Shown here: positions 1 through 9,303 of the stretch, piece after piece
Numbering within the stretch: the stretch's first letter is position 1
Layout: every line of letters starts with the position of its first letter
Source of the DNA: Algoriphagus sp. AGSA1
GTDB lineage: Bacteria > Bacteroidota > Bacteroidia > Cytophagales > Cyclobacteriaceae
Assembly: GCF_021390545.1 (NCBI RefSeq)
Contig: NZ_JAJUWR010000013.1
Coordinates: 1-64,000, forward strand
Reading direction: 5' to 3'
Length of the DNA: 64,000 nucleotides
Notes under the pieces: model-generated
Seen by the model: the letters and a program-made list of their open reading frames with translations, nothing else
The model's database searches: none
What the model was told of the DNA's origin: nothing
Made by a program: the position numbers and the translations under genes

Positions 1-225
1 CGGACAAACATGTCTAAAAGTAATCAAAAACACCCCCAGGACACCCAAAACGACAAGTCTAAAATACTAAAACACTGTTTGTCAGTTAATTATAATGAAA
101 TGGGACTGACGACTGTCGAAGTCAGGAAAAAGTTGAAACCCAAAAAACTTGGCTTCTAGGCAATCTCTCTGTTATGACGATGGTCAGGTCTTTCAAGTGG
201 ATAAAAATCACTCCTTAGAATAACC
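1..225. other. Left-edge segment without a recognised gene
   Basis: The plus strand is open from base 1 to a TAG at 157-159, with an ATG at 10. That would give a 49-residue lysine-rich peptide, or the last 52 codons of a gene entering from the left. I recognise no family in it and nothing decides between a gene tail and chance. If real, it would converge on the exonuclease gene. Nothing else is seen between 160 and 225. Confidence 0.25.
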
Positions 226-897
226 TCAGCGAATGAGCTGGCCATAAGTATTTACTCCTTTAGCCTCTGCGATTTTAAGTAATTTCAAAAAAAGTAAAGC
301 AGTTAGCAGGGCATCTCCAGTGGCAGTATGTCTATCATCTAAGGGAATCTGAAATCTATCGCATAACGCCTCCAAACTGTAATTATTTGTCTGAATATGA
401 TTTGGGTTGGCATTTGGCCCATGGTCTAAACGTATCGTAAAACTCATCGTGTCAATAACAGGATTATGAAATTGGCTTAACCCAAAAGGACTAGCCATCT
501 GCTGAAGCATACCAAGATCAAATCCTACATGATGCCCGACAATAATAGAGTTGGAAAGATAAGTAAGCACCTGCCTGATAAACTGTGAGGTTGGAAGCTG
601 GGGACTACGCTCGACCAACCCATGAATCAAAGGAGATTGGTTGAGGTTTTTGGAGGATTCAGGATACCACTCCACTGCAGACTTTACCAGAATACACTCA
701 TTGAAAATCTTCACTGCACCGAAGGAAAGTACTGAGTCGGTTTTGACGTCCAGACCCGTGGTCTCAGTATCTAGGACAACAAACTCAAGCTGGCCGATTG
801 TCCGTATAGAGGGAATAGTGACTTCATTTTTTGAGAGGTATTCCTTGACAAAATCAGAGGATGTGTTTTTTGATTTGGAAAATGGCCACCAGCTCAT
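226..897 (-). CDS. DnaQ-like DEDDh 3'-5' exonuclease
   Basis: This 223-residue protein belongs to the RNase T/DNA polymerase III epsilon exonuclease family. All three motifs are visible: Exo I DTETTG (D43, E45), Exo II HHVGFD (D127), and Exo III with H190 and D195, which fits the DEDDh class of two-metal 3'-5' exonucleases. It is a stand-alone exonuclease, too short for a polymerase fusion. Its start overlaps the end of the upstream CBS/DUF294 gene by 4 bases, so the two are probably translated together. In other bacteria this pair travels with acetate symporter and acs genes, as here. The substrate is unknown. A replication role as the true epsilon subunit is less likely given this setting. 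Confidence 0.88.
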   Translation of the reverse strand: MSWWPFSKSKNTSSDFVKEYLSKNEVTIPSIRTIGQLEFVVLDTETTGLDVKTDSVLSFGAVKIFNECILVKSAVEWYPESSKNLNQSPLIHGLVERSPQLPTSQFIRQVLTYLSNSIIVGHHVGFDLGMLQQMASPFGLSQFHNPVIDTMSFTIRLDHGPNANPNHIQTNNYSLEALCDRFQIPLDDRHTATGDALLTALLFLKLLKIAEAKGVNTYGQLIR

Positions 898-2840
898 TGC
901 CCAAAAGTTTCTAGCTGAAAACGTACCTTCACAATATCCTGCAGCTCATCGATGGGCACAAACGTGTTTTTCAGTAATTGTCGCTGAAGCTTTCCGAGGG
1001 ATTCCGGTTTGATGAATCTCCCATCATTGTCATATTTCATTCCCTCTATGGCTCTGATACGGATGAGGATTTCAAATGCTTTAGCTGCCTGACTGAACAA
1101 TTCCTTGTAATTGGGCTCCAATTCTCCAAGTCGCTCGAATCGCTTGAAGGTATTATTGATGCCGATTATCCCATGGCTTAAGGTCAGCAGCCTCGCCAAA
1201 TCCACTAGTGGCCGTATAGCTCTGGCTTTGATATCAAATTGATCTCTATGTTCCCCGGACTTTTCCACCACAAAATTCCTGAAAAACCCGAGAGGAGGGG
1301 GGGTGGACAAGGTATTTTGCGCCAGAAAATTAAGAAAAACAGGCTTTTTTCGTAAAGAATCATAGATAAACAAACTTAATTCTTCTGAGAGACTTTTGCT
1401 TCCACTTACAGCCCTGAAATCAAAAAATATGGAGGCGGAAAGCAAGGCCTCCTGGGTAGGCGTGAGAATCCAATCGGCAAAATATTGCTGCCATCGGGCC
1501 AATGGCTGTACCCATTTGGGGTTGCTGGCCATGATATCCCCGGGACATGGCGCAAAGCCGCATGCAATCAATACTTCAACTACCTTGGCACCCAATTTTA
1601 GAAAGTACTGGGCTGCCCGTTCCTTCATTGCCCCCTCCACATTTTCATACACGAGCGCATTGTCCTGATCCGTACGGAGTAATTGTTCTTCACGCCCCTC
1701 ACTTCCCAAAGTCAGAAAGCAGTAGCGTATAGACTGCATTTGTGGATATTCTTTTTCAAGTGATTCTTCCGCGATCTTAATTGCCCGCTGTATGATCACA
1801 TCGTTGATTTCGGTCATGACAGAAGCCACGAAATCCATGGCCACCTCATTTTCCAAATAATACGCCAGCATCTTGCTTGCGCGGTTTCTGATGGCGCTGA
1901 TCTCCTTTACATCCTGGGTATTCAGTAATCCATGAATAAGTACGGCGGGACTATTGCCCATAGATACCAGCACGTCATGATCCGATAGAATACCACAAAC
2001 CTTCGTCTGATCAGTCCCATCTTCAGTGAGGACGAGATGATGAAGCCTGTTTTTGATCATGGTAAGGTAGAGATCGGAAAAGTTGGCATTTTTCTTACGG
2101 GTGACTACCGGAGAAGTCATCACCTTACTGACTGAAGTGGAAAGTGGGAGAGCCTTGGCTATGACATTGAAACGGAGATCCTTATCAGTAATAATCCCAA
2201 TCGGACAGGAATATTCATCTACGATCACTATGCTGCTTACATCTGCCTGTACCATCAGTTGTGCAGCTTCCTGTACAGAATGGGATGGATCGCAAGTGAG
2301 GACATTATACGATATTTTCACTTCGGACTGATCCGAAAAAATAAGCAAGGAATTGTCCCTGGTCTCATTCTTCAGAACCCCTCTGGCTTTTTGCCCTTGT
2401 GACAAATCCTGGCGCACCACGACCTGCCCTGAGGCAAATCCAGCCGCAAAATACAACGCCACTCTGCTATTGTCCTTTAAGATCTCTTCAAAGACCTGTA
2501 CCGGAATAGCATAAATCAGGCTGTCCTGGTTAATCTTGGCATTAAGCACATACGGTCGCTTACCCAACAGTGCCAATACTCCGAAAACATCACCTTCATC
2601 CAAATATTCCTTGATCTCTTCTTCTGCTGTGTGGCTCTCTGTAAGATGTATTTCCCCTTCCTTCAGTATAAAGAAATGGGGACATGGGGGATCGCCTTGT
2701 CTGAAAAGTGTTTCTCCTTTAATCAAAAACTGGATCTCCACTGCACTGGATATTTTTTCCAATTCCGCTTGCCCTAAAAAAGAGAAAGGTGGAAATCGCT
2801 TGAGAAACTCAGCTACTCTGTTGACTACTACATTGGCCAT
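894..2840 (-). CDS. Cyclic-nucleotide-binding / CBS / DUF294 nucleotidyltransferase-like signalling protein
   Basis: This 648-residue cytoplasmic protein has an N-terminal cNMP-binding fold (about residues 1-130), a pair of CBS domains in the middle (one with the segment IGIITDKDLR), a DUF294 putative nucleotidyltransferase domain and a DUF294 C-terminal domain. The nucleotidyltransferase signature GSEGREEQ followed by TDQDNAL is intact. The open frame reaches back to 2975, but the added residues do not look like this family and would cross a divergent small gene at 2965-3138. I therefore start at the ATG at 2840 (MANVVV). The family is thought to sense nucleotides and often sits beside acetate transport and acs genes. 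Its reaction is not established. Confidence 0.88.
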   Translation of the reverse strand: MANVVVNRVAEFLKRFPPFSFLGQAELEKISSAVEIQFLIKGETLFRQGDPPCPHFFILKEGEIHLTESHTAEEEIKEYLDEGDVFGVLALLGKRPYVLNAKINQDSLIYAIPVQVFEEILKDNSRVALYFAAGFASGQVVVRQDLSQGQKARGVLKNETRDNSLLIFSDQSEVKISYNVLTCDPSHSVQEAAQLMVQADVSSIVIVDEYSCPIGIITDKDLRFNVIAKALPLSTSVSKVMTSPVVTRKKNANFSDLYLTMIKNRLHHLVLTEDGTDQTKVCGILSDHDVLVSMGNSPAVLIHGLLNTQDVKEISAIRNRASKMLAYYLENEVAMDFVASVMTEINDVIIQRAIKIAEESLEKEYPQMQSIRYCFLTLGSEGREEQLLRTDQDNALVYENVEGAMKERAAQYFLKLGAKVVEVLIACGFAPCPGDIMASNPKWVQPLARWQQYFADWILTPTQEALLSASIFFDFRAVSGSKSLSEELSLFIYDSLRKKPVFLNFLAQNTLSTPPPLGFFRNFVVEKSGEHRDQFDIKARAIRPLVDLARLLTLSHGIIGINNTFKRFERLGELEPNYKELFSQAAKAFEILIRIRAIEGMKYDNDGRFIKPESLGKLQRQLLKNTFVPIDELQDIVKVRFQLETFGQ

Positions 2841-2964
2841 TTGGTGGTGGAGAATCAGATTATCAATGACATACGTATTAATTTCTTTGAGAAATACTGA
2901 CAATATGGCTATTTTTCTGTACAGGCTAGGCTTTTGAAGCCGACAAAGCAAAGCCATAAAAACC

Positions 2965-3138
2965 ATGAAGTTCACAACCCAATTTCTGCGCTATCTCAAA
3001 CGCCTAACGTGGGCTTTGATAGTAGCCTTTATGGTCGGAGTCCACAATTTTTATAAACAGGAAATGGACTCCCCAGATTCTATCGTTTCTTCTATCCAGA
3101 TGGATGAAGAAGAGGAAGATTCCACTCCAAAAGATTAA
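2965..3138 (+). CDS. Small single-pass membrane protein, 57 residues
   Basis: An ATG at 2965 opens a 57-codon frame ending in TAA at 3136-3138. The N-terminal half is basic (FLRYLKRLTW) and runs into a hydrophobic stretch, ALIVAFMVGV, that could span the membrane once. The C-terminal half is strongly acidic, with a DEEEED run. A strong bidirectional terminator begins 3 bases after the stop, which supports expression. It is divergent from the CBS/DUF294 gene and convergent with acs. No named family is recognised. The membrane segment and acidic tail suggest an inner-membrane protein with a charged tail, but no function can be given. Confidence 0.6.
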   Translation: MKFTTQFLRYLKRLTWALIVAFMVGVHNFYKQEMDSPDSIVSSIQMDEEEEDSTPKD

Positions 3139-3140
3139 TG

Positions 3141-3190
3141 AAAAAGAGCCAAGATCTAGGTGTCTTGATTCTAAGATCTTGGCTCTTTTT
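3141..3190. terminator. Bidirectional Rho-independent terminator
   Basis: A perfect 17-base inverted repeat pairs 3141-3157 with 3174-3190 (outer part AAAAAGAGCC / GGCTCTTTTT) around a 16-base loop. It carries a T-run in both directions and lies between the convergent small membrane gene (+) and acs (-). It can serve both. Confidence 0.9.
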
Positions 3191-3192
3191 AT

Positions 3193-5085
3193 CTACTTTT
3201 TACCTTCAATAATCTTCGTCACCACGTCCGGGTCAAGCAAGGTGCTGGTATCACCCATATTGTCCAGTGATCCCTCCGCCACTTTACGCAAGATTCTCCG
3301 CATAATTTTTCCTGATCTTGTTTTCGGTAATCCCGGCACCAATTGGATTTTATCAGGCTTGGCTATAGGGCCGATAATTTTGGAAACCATTTCCTTGATC
3401 TCGTTGATCAGGTTATCCTCAGTTCTGTTAGTCAAGTCAGCTATGACATACGCATAGATTCCCTGCCCCTTCACCTCATGTGGATAGCCAACTACTGCGG
3501 ATTCTATCACCTTGGGGTGTTCATTGATTGCATTTTCTACCTCAGCTGTCCCCATTCTATGCCCAGAAACATTGATCACGTCATCTACTCGGCCAAGGAT
3601 TCTATAATACCCATCATGGTCCCGCTTCACACCATCTCCTGTAAAGTACATTCCCTTATACGTGGAGAAATACGTTTGCTTGCAACGCTCGTGATCTCCG
3701 TAGGTGGTACGGATCATACTAGGCCAAGGAAATTTAATGCAAAGATTGCCCTCCACAGAGTTTCCGGTAAGCTCGTTCCCTTCAGTATCCACGATGCACA
3801 GCTGCACTCCGGGAAGAGGCAAAGTCGCATAAGCTGGCTTGGTGGGAGTGATTCCGGCAATTGGTGAGACCATAATTCCGCCTGTTTCTGTCTGCCACCA
3901 AGTATCTACGATCGGGCACCTATTCTTGCCGATATGGGTATGATACCAGTGCCAGGCTTCTTCGTTGATCGGTTCACCTACAGAACCCAAGACTTTCAAA
4001 GAGCTTAAGTCATATTTTTGGATAGGGTCTGTTCCATAAGCCTGAAGCGCGCGTATGGCGGTAGGTGCGGTATAGAACACGTTTACTTTGTGTTTTTGCA
4101 CCACATCCCAGAACCTGCCGGCATCAGGGAAAGTAGGAACTCCCTCAAACATCAGCGTGGTGGCTCCGGCCAAAAGTGGTCCATAGACAATGTATGAATG
4201 TCCGGTGATCCAGCCCACATCAGCTGTACACCAATATACATCCCCTTCGGAATATTGGAAAACATTATCGAAGGAATATTGGGAATACACCATGTATCCT
4301 CCTATGGTATGGACGACCCCTTTGGGTTTGCCAGTGGAGCCAGATGTATAAAGTATGAAAAGCATGTCCTCGCTGTCCATCTCTTCGGCTATGTATTCAT
4401 TTGGGGATTCAGCGATCACCTCATGCCACCAGAAATCACGTCCTGCTTTCATAGTCACCTCCTGCTTTGTCCGCTCATAGACAATGACCGTTTCCACAGA
4501 ACTTTTTTCCAATGCTTCATCCACTACAGCTTTCACCGCAATTTTCTTGCTGCCTCGGAAATTGCCATCGGAAGTCAATATGGCTTTTGCTTCGCAATCA
4601 TTCACCCGATCAGCCAAAGCAGAGCTGGAAAACCCTGCAAAAACCACAGAGTGGATGGCGCCGATCCTGGCACAGGCAAGCATGGCAATTGCCGCTTCAG
4701 GTACCATCGGCATATAGATGATTACCTTATCCCCTTTAGTTATGCCTTTACTTTTTAAGGCATTTGCAAAGCGGTTTACTTCATGGAATAACTCCCTGTA
4801 AGTAAGGGTTCTTCCTTCTTCTTGTGGGTCATTGGGTTCCCAGATGATGGCAGGACGGTCACCAATGGTAAACAGGTGACGCTCAAATATATTTTCGGTG
4901 ATGTTGAGTTTACCATCCACAAACCACTTCACATTCGGTTCTTCGAAATTCCACCTCAACACCTTAGACCAGCGCTTCCTCCAGTGAAATGAATCTGCGA
5001 TTCTTGCCCAGAATTCTTCCGGTTGGGTTACGCTTTTTTGGTATTCGTAGAGATAGCCGCTAAGGGTATGTATTCTGTCACTCAT
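3193..5085 (-). CDS. acs: Acetyl-CoA synthetase (AMP-forming)
   Basis: The 630-residue length is typical for Acs, which activates acetate with ATP and CoA to acetyl-CoA via acetyl-AMP. An ACAS N-terminal region is followed by the AMP-binding core with the phosphate loop TSGSTGKPKG at 247-256. The C-terminal lid carries the motif PKTRSGK near residues 587-593; its lysine (about K593) is the one acetylated to switch the enzyme off in other bacteria. It lies 48 bases downstream of the symporter gene on the same strand, so the cell couples acetate import to activation. Expression probably starts from upstream of the DUF4212 gene. Confidence 0.97.
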   Translation of the reverse strand: MSDRIHTLSGYLYEYQKSVTQPEEFWARIADSFHWRKRWSKVLRWNFEEPNVKWFVDGKLNITENIFERHLFTIGDRPAIIWEPNDPQEEGRTLTYRELFHEVNRFANALKSKGITKGDKVIIYMPMVPEAAIAMLACARIGAIHSVVFAGFSSSALADRVNDCEAKAILTSDGNFRGSKKIAVKAVVDEALEKSSVETVIVYERTKQEVTMKAGRDFWWHEVIAESPNEYIAEEMDSEDMLFILYTSGSTGKPKGVVHTIGGYMVYSQYSFDNVFQYSEGDVYWCTADVGWITGHSYIVYGPLLAGATTLMFEGVPTFPDAGRFWDVVQKHKVNVFYTAPTAIRALQAYGTDPIQKYDLSSLKVLGSVGEPINEEAWHWYHTHIGKNRCPIVDTWWQTETGGIMVSPIAGITPTKPAYATLPLPGVQLCIVDTEGNELTGNSVEGNLCIKFPWPSMIRTTYGDHERCKQTYFSTYKGMYFTGDGVKRDHDGYYRILGRVDDVINVSGHRMGTAEVENAINEHPKVIESAVVGYPHEVKGQGIYAYVIADLTNRTEDNLINEIKEMVSKIIGPIAKPDKIQLVPGLPKTRSGKIMRRILRKVAEGSLDNMGDTSTLLDPDVVTKIIEGKK

Positions 5086-5133
5086 GGTAATCTTTGGTTT
5101 ATTGATTTCAATATTGGAGATAATCCCCCTAAT

Positions 5134-6819
5134 TTAATGATCATGTGCTTTTCCAGCACCACGTGGGATCCTAATTTCCTGCACCATGTCCTGGACCGCC
5201 TGTGGCGGAGCCGGTGTGAATCTGGAGACCGTTATACAAACGATGAAATTAAGGATCATTCCTATGGATCCTATACCTTCAGGCGAAACACCAAACCACC
5301 AGTATTCCGGAATATTCATGTCCGGACTGATGAATTTGAAGAAAATAATGTATCCAATCGTAAAGACCAAGCCCGTAATCATACCTGAAATCGCCCCTTC
5401 TTTATTGACTCTGGATGAGAATATTCCCATGATGATCACAGGAAAAAAAGATGCCGCAGCCAATCCGAAGGCAAATGCGACCACCTGGGCCACAAAACCC
5501 GGAGGATTTACACCAAAATAGCCCGCTAGCAAAACAGCCCCTGCCGCAGCAAACCGGGCTATTCTCAACTCCTTTTTCTCCGAAATGCCGGGTCTGAAAG
5601 TTTTAAATAAATCTCTGGAAACCGAAGTGGAAATCACCAACAGCAAACCTGCAGCGGTAGAAAGTGCAGCAGCCATAGCTCCTGCGGCCACCAATCCTAC
5701 CACCCAATTGGGAAGCTGGGCTATCTCAGGACTTGCCAATACCATGATATCCCTATCTATACTCAATTCGTTGGCTTCAGGATCGGCTACATACTGGATC
5801 TTTCCATCCCCATTTTTATCATCCACTTTAATCAAGTCAGTTTTCTGCCAGGTGCTGATCCACTCCGGTAGATCAGAAATACTTTTTTCAGAAGTGGAGT
5901 CAATAGTATTATAGATGCCAAAAGCAGCAATCGCAGGTGCTGTGGTATATAAGATTGCTATAAATACCAATGCGTAACCCGCCGACAGCCTGGCGTCTTT
6001 CACCCTGGGTACAGTGAAAAAGCGGACTATCACATGGGGCAATCCCGCAGTACCCACCATCAAGGCCAACGTAATCATAAACATATCCGTGATGCTTTTT
6101 CTTCCTGATGTATATGCCGCAAAGCCCAACTCTGTGAGTACTCCGTCCAGTTTATCCAACAGCGGTGTGCCATCAGCGACAACCCCTCCCAGACCTAATT
6201 GAGGTACAGGATTCCCGGTTAATTGCATGGAAATAAAAATAGCCGGAACCATGTAAGCGAAGATCAATACGCAATACTGCGCCACTTGGGTGTAGGTAAT
6301 GCCTTTCATTCCTCCGAGTACAGCATAGAAAAACACAATACACATCCCTATCACCACTCCCCACTCGATCGGCACTTCCAAATACCGGGAAAAAACTATT
6401 CCCACGCCGCGCATTTGTCCCGCTACGTAGGTGAAAGAGATGAATAAGGCACAGATTACCGCCACCACTTTCGCCGTGTTGGAATAGTACCGGTCTCCCA
6501 CGAAATCCGGGACGGTGAATTTCCCGAATTTTCTCAGATATGGAGCTAGAAGTAGCGCCAGAAGAACATAGCCTCCTGTCCAGCCCATGAGATATACGGA
6601 GCCATCATAGCCTGCGAAGGAAATGATCCCCGCCATGGAGATAAAAGATGCCGCAGACATCCAGTCTGCGGCGGTGGCCATGCCATTTGCCAGTGGGGAC
6701 ACTCCTCCTCCCGCCACATAAAATTCCTTAGTGGATCCGGCACGTGACCAGATAGCAATACCGATATATATTGCAAATGTAACTCCTACCAATAGGTAGG
6801 TCCAGGTAAGTATTTCCAT
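5134..6819 (-). CDS. Sodium/solute symporter, VC_2705 type (acetate permease-like)
   Basis: This 561-residue inner-membrane protein has about 13 hydrophobic segments and belongs to the SSF family, in the subfamily found with a DUF4212 small subunit (VC_2705/ActP-like). It probably imports acetate or another short carboxylate with sodium. A soluble loop near residues 315-350 is unusual because it contains DKNGDGKIQY, which looks like an EF-hand calcium-binding loop. It lies between the small subunit gene, 19 bases upstream, and acs. The substrate is inferred from the neighbours; lactate, pyruvate or propionate are possible. Confidence 0.9.
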   Translation of the reverse strand: MEILTWTYLLVGVTFAIYIGIAIWSRAGSTKEFYVAGGGVSPLANGMATAADWMSAASFISMAGIISFAGYDGSVYLMGWTGGYVLLALLLAPYLRKFGKFTVPDFVGDRYYSNTAKVVAVICALFISFTYVAGQMRGVGIVFSRYLEVPIEWGVVIGMCIVFFYAVLGGMKGITYTQVAQYCVLIFAYMVPAIFISMQLTGNPVPQLGLGGVVADGTPLLDKLDGVLTELGFAAYTSGRKSITDMFMITLALMVGTAGLPHVIVRFFTVPRVKDARLSAGYALVFIAILYTTAPAIAAFGIYNTIDSTSEKSISDLPEWISTWQKTDLIKVDDKNGDGKIQYVADPEANELSIDRDIMVLASPEIAQLPNWVVGLVAAGAMAAALSTAAGLLLVISTSVSRDLFKTFRPGISEKKELRIARFAAAGAVLLAGYFGVNPPGFVAQVVAFAFGLAAASFFPVIIMGIFSSRVNKEGAISGMITGLVFTIGYIIFFKFISPDMNIPEYWWFGVSPEGIGSIGMILNFIVCITVSRFTPAPPQAVQDMVQEIRIPRGAGKAHDH

Positions 6820-6838
6820 AATTTTCTAGCTTAAAAAG

Positions 6839-7102
6839 TTACTCCTCATCCACATCAAATTCCCGATCCAGTCTATTCATCCGAACGACATAGACAAAAA
6901 TCAAAATCACAAAGGCGTAAATAGAACCCTGCTGGGCAAACCAAAAACCGAGCTTAAATCCCCCAAGCCGGATTTCATTCAGCGGATCTACCAAGAGGAT
7001 ACCAAACCCGAATGAGACTACAAACCATACGGTAAGCAGCATAAAAAGTACTTGTAGGTTTTTACGCCAGTAGGCTTTCATTTTTTCTTTTTGGGTAGGC
7101 AT
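6839..7102 (-). CDS. DUF4212 symporter small subunit
   Basis: This 87-residue protein has two transmembrane segments (about residues 16-37 and 53-77) and the family sequence KAYWRKNL before the first. It matches the putative sodium/solute symporter small subunit family, encoded directly before the large subunit as seen here. It probably forms a complex with the 561-residue symporter. It is the first gene of the presumed operon, with about 170 bases of non-coding DNA upstream. A longer overlapping frame at 7062-7274 was not accepted as a gene. Confidence 0.9.
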   Translation of the reverse strand: MPTQKEKMKAYWRKNLQVLFMLLTVWFVVSFGFGILLVDPLNEIRLGGFKLGFWFAQQGSIYAFVILIFVYVVRMNRLDREFDVDEE

Positions 7103-7270
7103 ATCTTGGGGTTAAGGCTGAGAAATTGAAATTACGCCATAAGCTAGCGATAGCATCTGTAGGAATGCAAGCTGTTTGCTGTGAAATATTAGAAATTTTA
7201 GCGCAAGCCCCAAAAAAACAAGTTTCTATTGGAAAAAGAGAACTAGCATGTAAGAAGATTGCTGCCAGTA

Positions 7271-8026
7271 TCAATTCATAAAAAACTCAGACAGAATGGC
7301 CAGGCCGGCAGCAAAAAAACTTACCAGCAATTTGTTTAGCTGAAACTTGTGGTGTGGACTGCTTTCAAAGAAAATCGTAGTGGAAATATGCAAAAAACCA
7401 CCGGCTACCAAGCCATATAAAATGCCGATTCCCTGCTTTTCCAGAATACCACTTTCAAATAAAAAGGAGCTGGACATCATCCCAAGTGGAGAGGCCAAGG
7501 CAAAAAGTGTCAATAAAATTAAAGTGGTCTTTTTGCTCAAAGCACTAGATAAAACCGCCACAAGGGCAAAAGCAGCCGGACCTTTATGAAGAAGAATTCC
7601 CAGTAAGACTGTTGTGCTGTTGTGCACATGCCCCAGTGCATGCTCGCCTTCATCCATCAATTCTCCATGGGAAAGTAAAGTGCCTTCCAGAAAAGCATGG
7701 ATAAACAAGCCCAACATAACTGTGACCATTGCCTTGCTCCCTTGATGCTCGTGGGCATGGATGTGGCCATGCTCAATTCCACTGGACCAAAACTCCAGTA
7801 ACTGCTGAAGAAGAAAGCCTATCAGAATATAAAACCCCATCTGCTTGGTATCAAATCCACTGTCGAACAATTCTGGAAGTATGTGTAGAATGGTAATGGA
7901 GAATAAATACGATCCCGCAAACACCAATACCAGCCGAAAGTATTTTTCTCTGAAATCGGGGGCAAAAAAAACCAAAGACCCTGCGATCATGGCGGTAAGA
8001 AAAAGAAGTAAAAATTTGAAATCCAT
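7271..8026 (-). CDS. ZIP-family divalent metal transporter
   Basis: The protein has 251 residues from the ATG at 8026; the frame extends further up, but those residues are not family-like. It has about eight hydrophobic segments and a His-rich stretch, HGHIHAHEHQG, in the variable cytoplasmic loop, which is typical of ZIP permeases of zinc, iron or manganese. The segments with HAFLEG and HKGPAAFAL correspond to the metal-binding helices IV and V of the family. It sits alone between the acetate module and apbE. The metal cannot be told from sequence. Confidence 0.88.
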   Translation of the reverse strand: MDFKFLLLFLTAMIAGSLVFFAPDFREKYFRLVLVFAGSYLFSITILHILPELFDSGFDTKQMGFYILIGFLLQQLLEFWSSGIEHGHIHAHEHQGSKAMVTVMLGLFIHAFLEGTLLSHGELMDEGEHALGHVHNSTTVLLGILLHKGPAAFALVAVLSSALSKKTTLILLTLFALASPLGMMSSSFLFESGILEKQGIGILYGLVAGGFLHISTTIFFESSPHHKFQLNKLLVSFFAAGLAILSEFFMN

Positions 8027-8114
8027 TGCTCTAAATCGCTTTTCTTTTTTCCGGAAAAGTAGAATTATACTAACCCTGACAAAGGTAATATAATTCAATA
8101 CTGTTGCATTTAAA

Positions 8115-9182
8115 TTAATTCTCCTGCAAAAAAGATAAATATGGCTTTAAGCTCTCACTTGCAAATGTTTTATAACCACCATTCCCGTCATCAAAAATCA
8201 GAAAAACATCGATTTCGCTAAGTACGGAATCCAGAGCAAGTGCCTTATCTTTTCCCATGACCATCATGGCCGTGGCATATGCATCAGCCAGAATGCAACT
8301 CTCAGCCAATACAGTAGCACTGAGGAGGGAGTGGTTTACCGGATATCCGGTCGCCGGATTGATCGTATGTGAAATCTTCACAGAATCCCTCATATAAAAG
8401 TTACGATAATTGCCGGAAGTAGCCATTCCGCGGTTTTGAAGCGCGATAATACTGATCAATTCGGCTGCATTGGCCGATTCCTCTGGCTTATTTACACCAA
8501 CCTTCCATAGTTCTCCTTTTTCATTTAAGCCATTGGCTACCAGCTCCCCACCTATTTCCACTAAGAAATCAGTGATTCCTTTACTTTTCAAAAAATCAGC
8601 GACTACATCCGACCCGTAGCCTTTGGCTATAGCGGAAAAATCCAAATAGATGCCCGGACTCTTTTTACGAAGTTGCTTTTGATCAAAATCAATCTTGTCA
8701 AAACCCACGCTGGCCAACATAAGTTTGATGTCCACACTGTCTTTCAGTTCTGGACCCGTGGGCCCAAATCCCCAAATATTAACCAAAGGCCCTACTGTAG
8801 GATCAAATGCCCCATTCGTGTTTTCATAGACTGTTCTGGAGGTCTCCAGAACTGGCAGTAGAAATGGGAGATTAAAATCAATCGTATCCCCCTGATTGAA
8901 TTTACTCAGTTCGGAATCCGGGATATAAGTGGAAAGACTTTGGTTGAACACATGCAAAAGGGAATCTATAGCCGGCTGAAGGTCGCGGTTTTCTTCATCG
9001 AGATAGGTTACATTATAGGTTGTTCCCATTGTTTGCCCCGCCAGGTATATTTTTCCCGGTACCACCTGTGTGTCGGCAATCTTAATCTCCGTGGTATCCC
9101 GATTTCTCCACAAGTAAACCAAAATGATGGCAGTCAATAGGACTACAGAATAAATTATGTTTTTACGTGCATTTCGACGCAT
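8115..9182 (-). CDS. apbE: FAD:protein FMN transferase
   Basis: ApbE attaches FMN to a threonine of target proteins such as the NqrB and NqrC subunits of the sodium-pumping NADH dehydrogenase. The 355-residue protein begins with a basic stretch and one hydrophobic segment (about residues 9-25), so it is probably anchored with its catalytic part in the periplasm. Family marks include GQTMGTTY near residue 50, DFSAIAKGYGSD, and the C-terminal HTINPATGYPV followed by DAYATAMMVMG. No target is encoded in the window. It is transcribed away from ruvB; the two share a short divergent region. Confidence 0.93.
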   Translation of the reverse strand: MRRNARKNIIYSVVLLTAIILVYLWRNRDTTEIKIADTQVVPGKIYLAGQTMGTTYNVTYLDEENRDLQPAIDSLLHVFNQSLSTYIPDSELSKFNQGDTIDFNLPFLLPVLETSRTVYENTNGAFDPTVGPLVNIWGFGPTGPELKDSVDIKLMLASVGFDKIDFDQKQLRKKSPGIYLDFSAIAKGYGSDVVADFLKSKGITDFLVEIGGELVANGLNEKGELWKVGVNKPEESANAAELISIIALQNRGMATSGNYRNFYMRDSVKISHTINPATGYPVNHSLLSATVLAESCILADAYATAMMVMGKDKALALDSVLSEIDVFLIFDDGNGGYKTFASESLKPYLSFLQEN

Positions 9183-9277
9183 GGTGAAAAGATTTTGAGA
9201 GCGAATTTAAGGCTTATTTTCCAGTTTAGCAGGGGAAGGGATGATTCATAATTTCGGGCAAGGCATCCGTATTTTTC

Positions 9278-9285
9278 TATATTTG
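9278..9285 (+). promoter_or_regulatory. Promoter -7 box of ruvB
   Basis: TATATTTG matches the Bacteroidota -7 consensus TAnnTTTG exactly and lies 18 bases before the chosen ruvB ATG. No clear TTG is seen at -33. It implies a very short leader and rules out the upstream ATG at 9241 as the start. Confidence 0.5.
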
Positions 9286-9303
9286 TGGGCGTACAGATAT
9301 ACT

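Noticed and set aside
894..2975. Longer start for the CBS/DUF294 gene at 2975
   Set aside because: The extra residues are not family-like and would overlap the divergent small gene.
7062..7274. 70-residue frame upstream of the DUF4212 gene
   Set aside because: It overlaps the DUF4212 start and shows no family features. The region is better seen as the leader and promoter.
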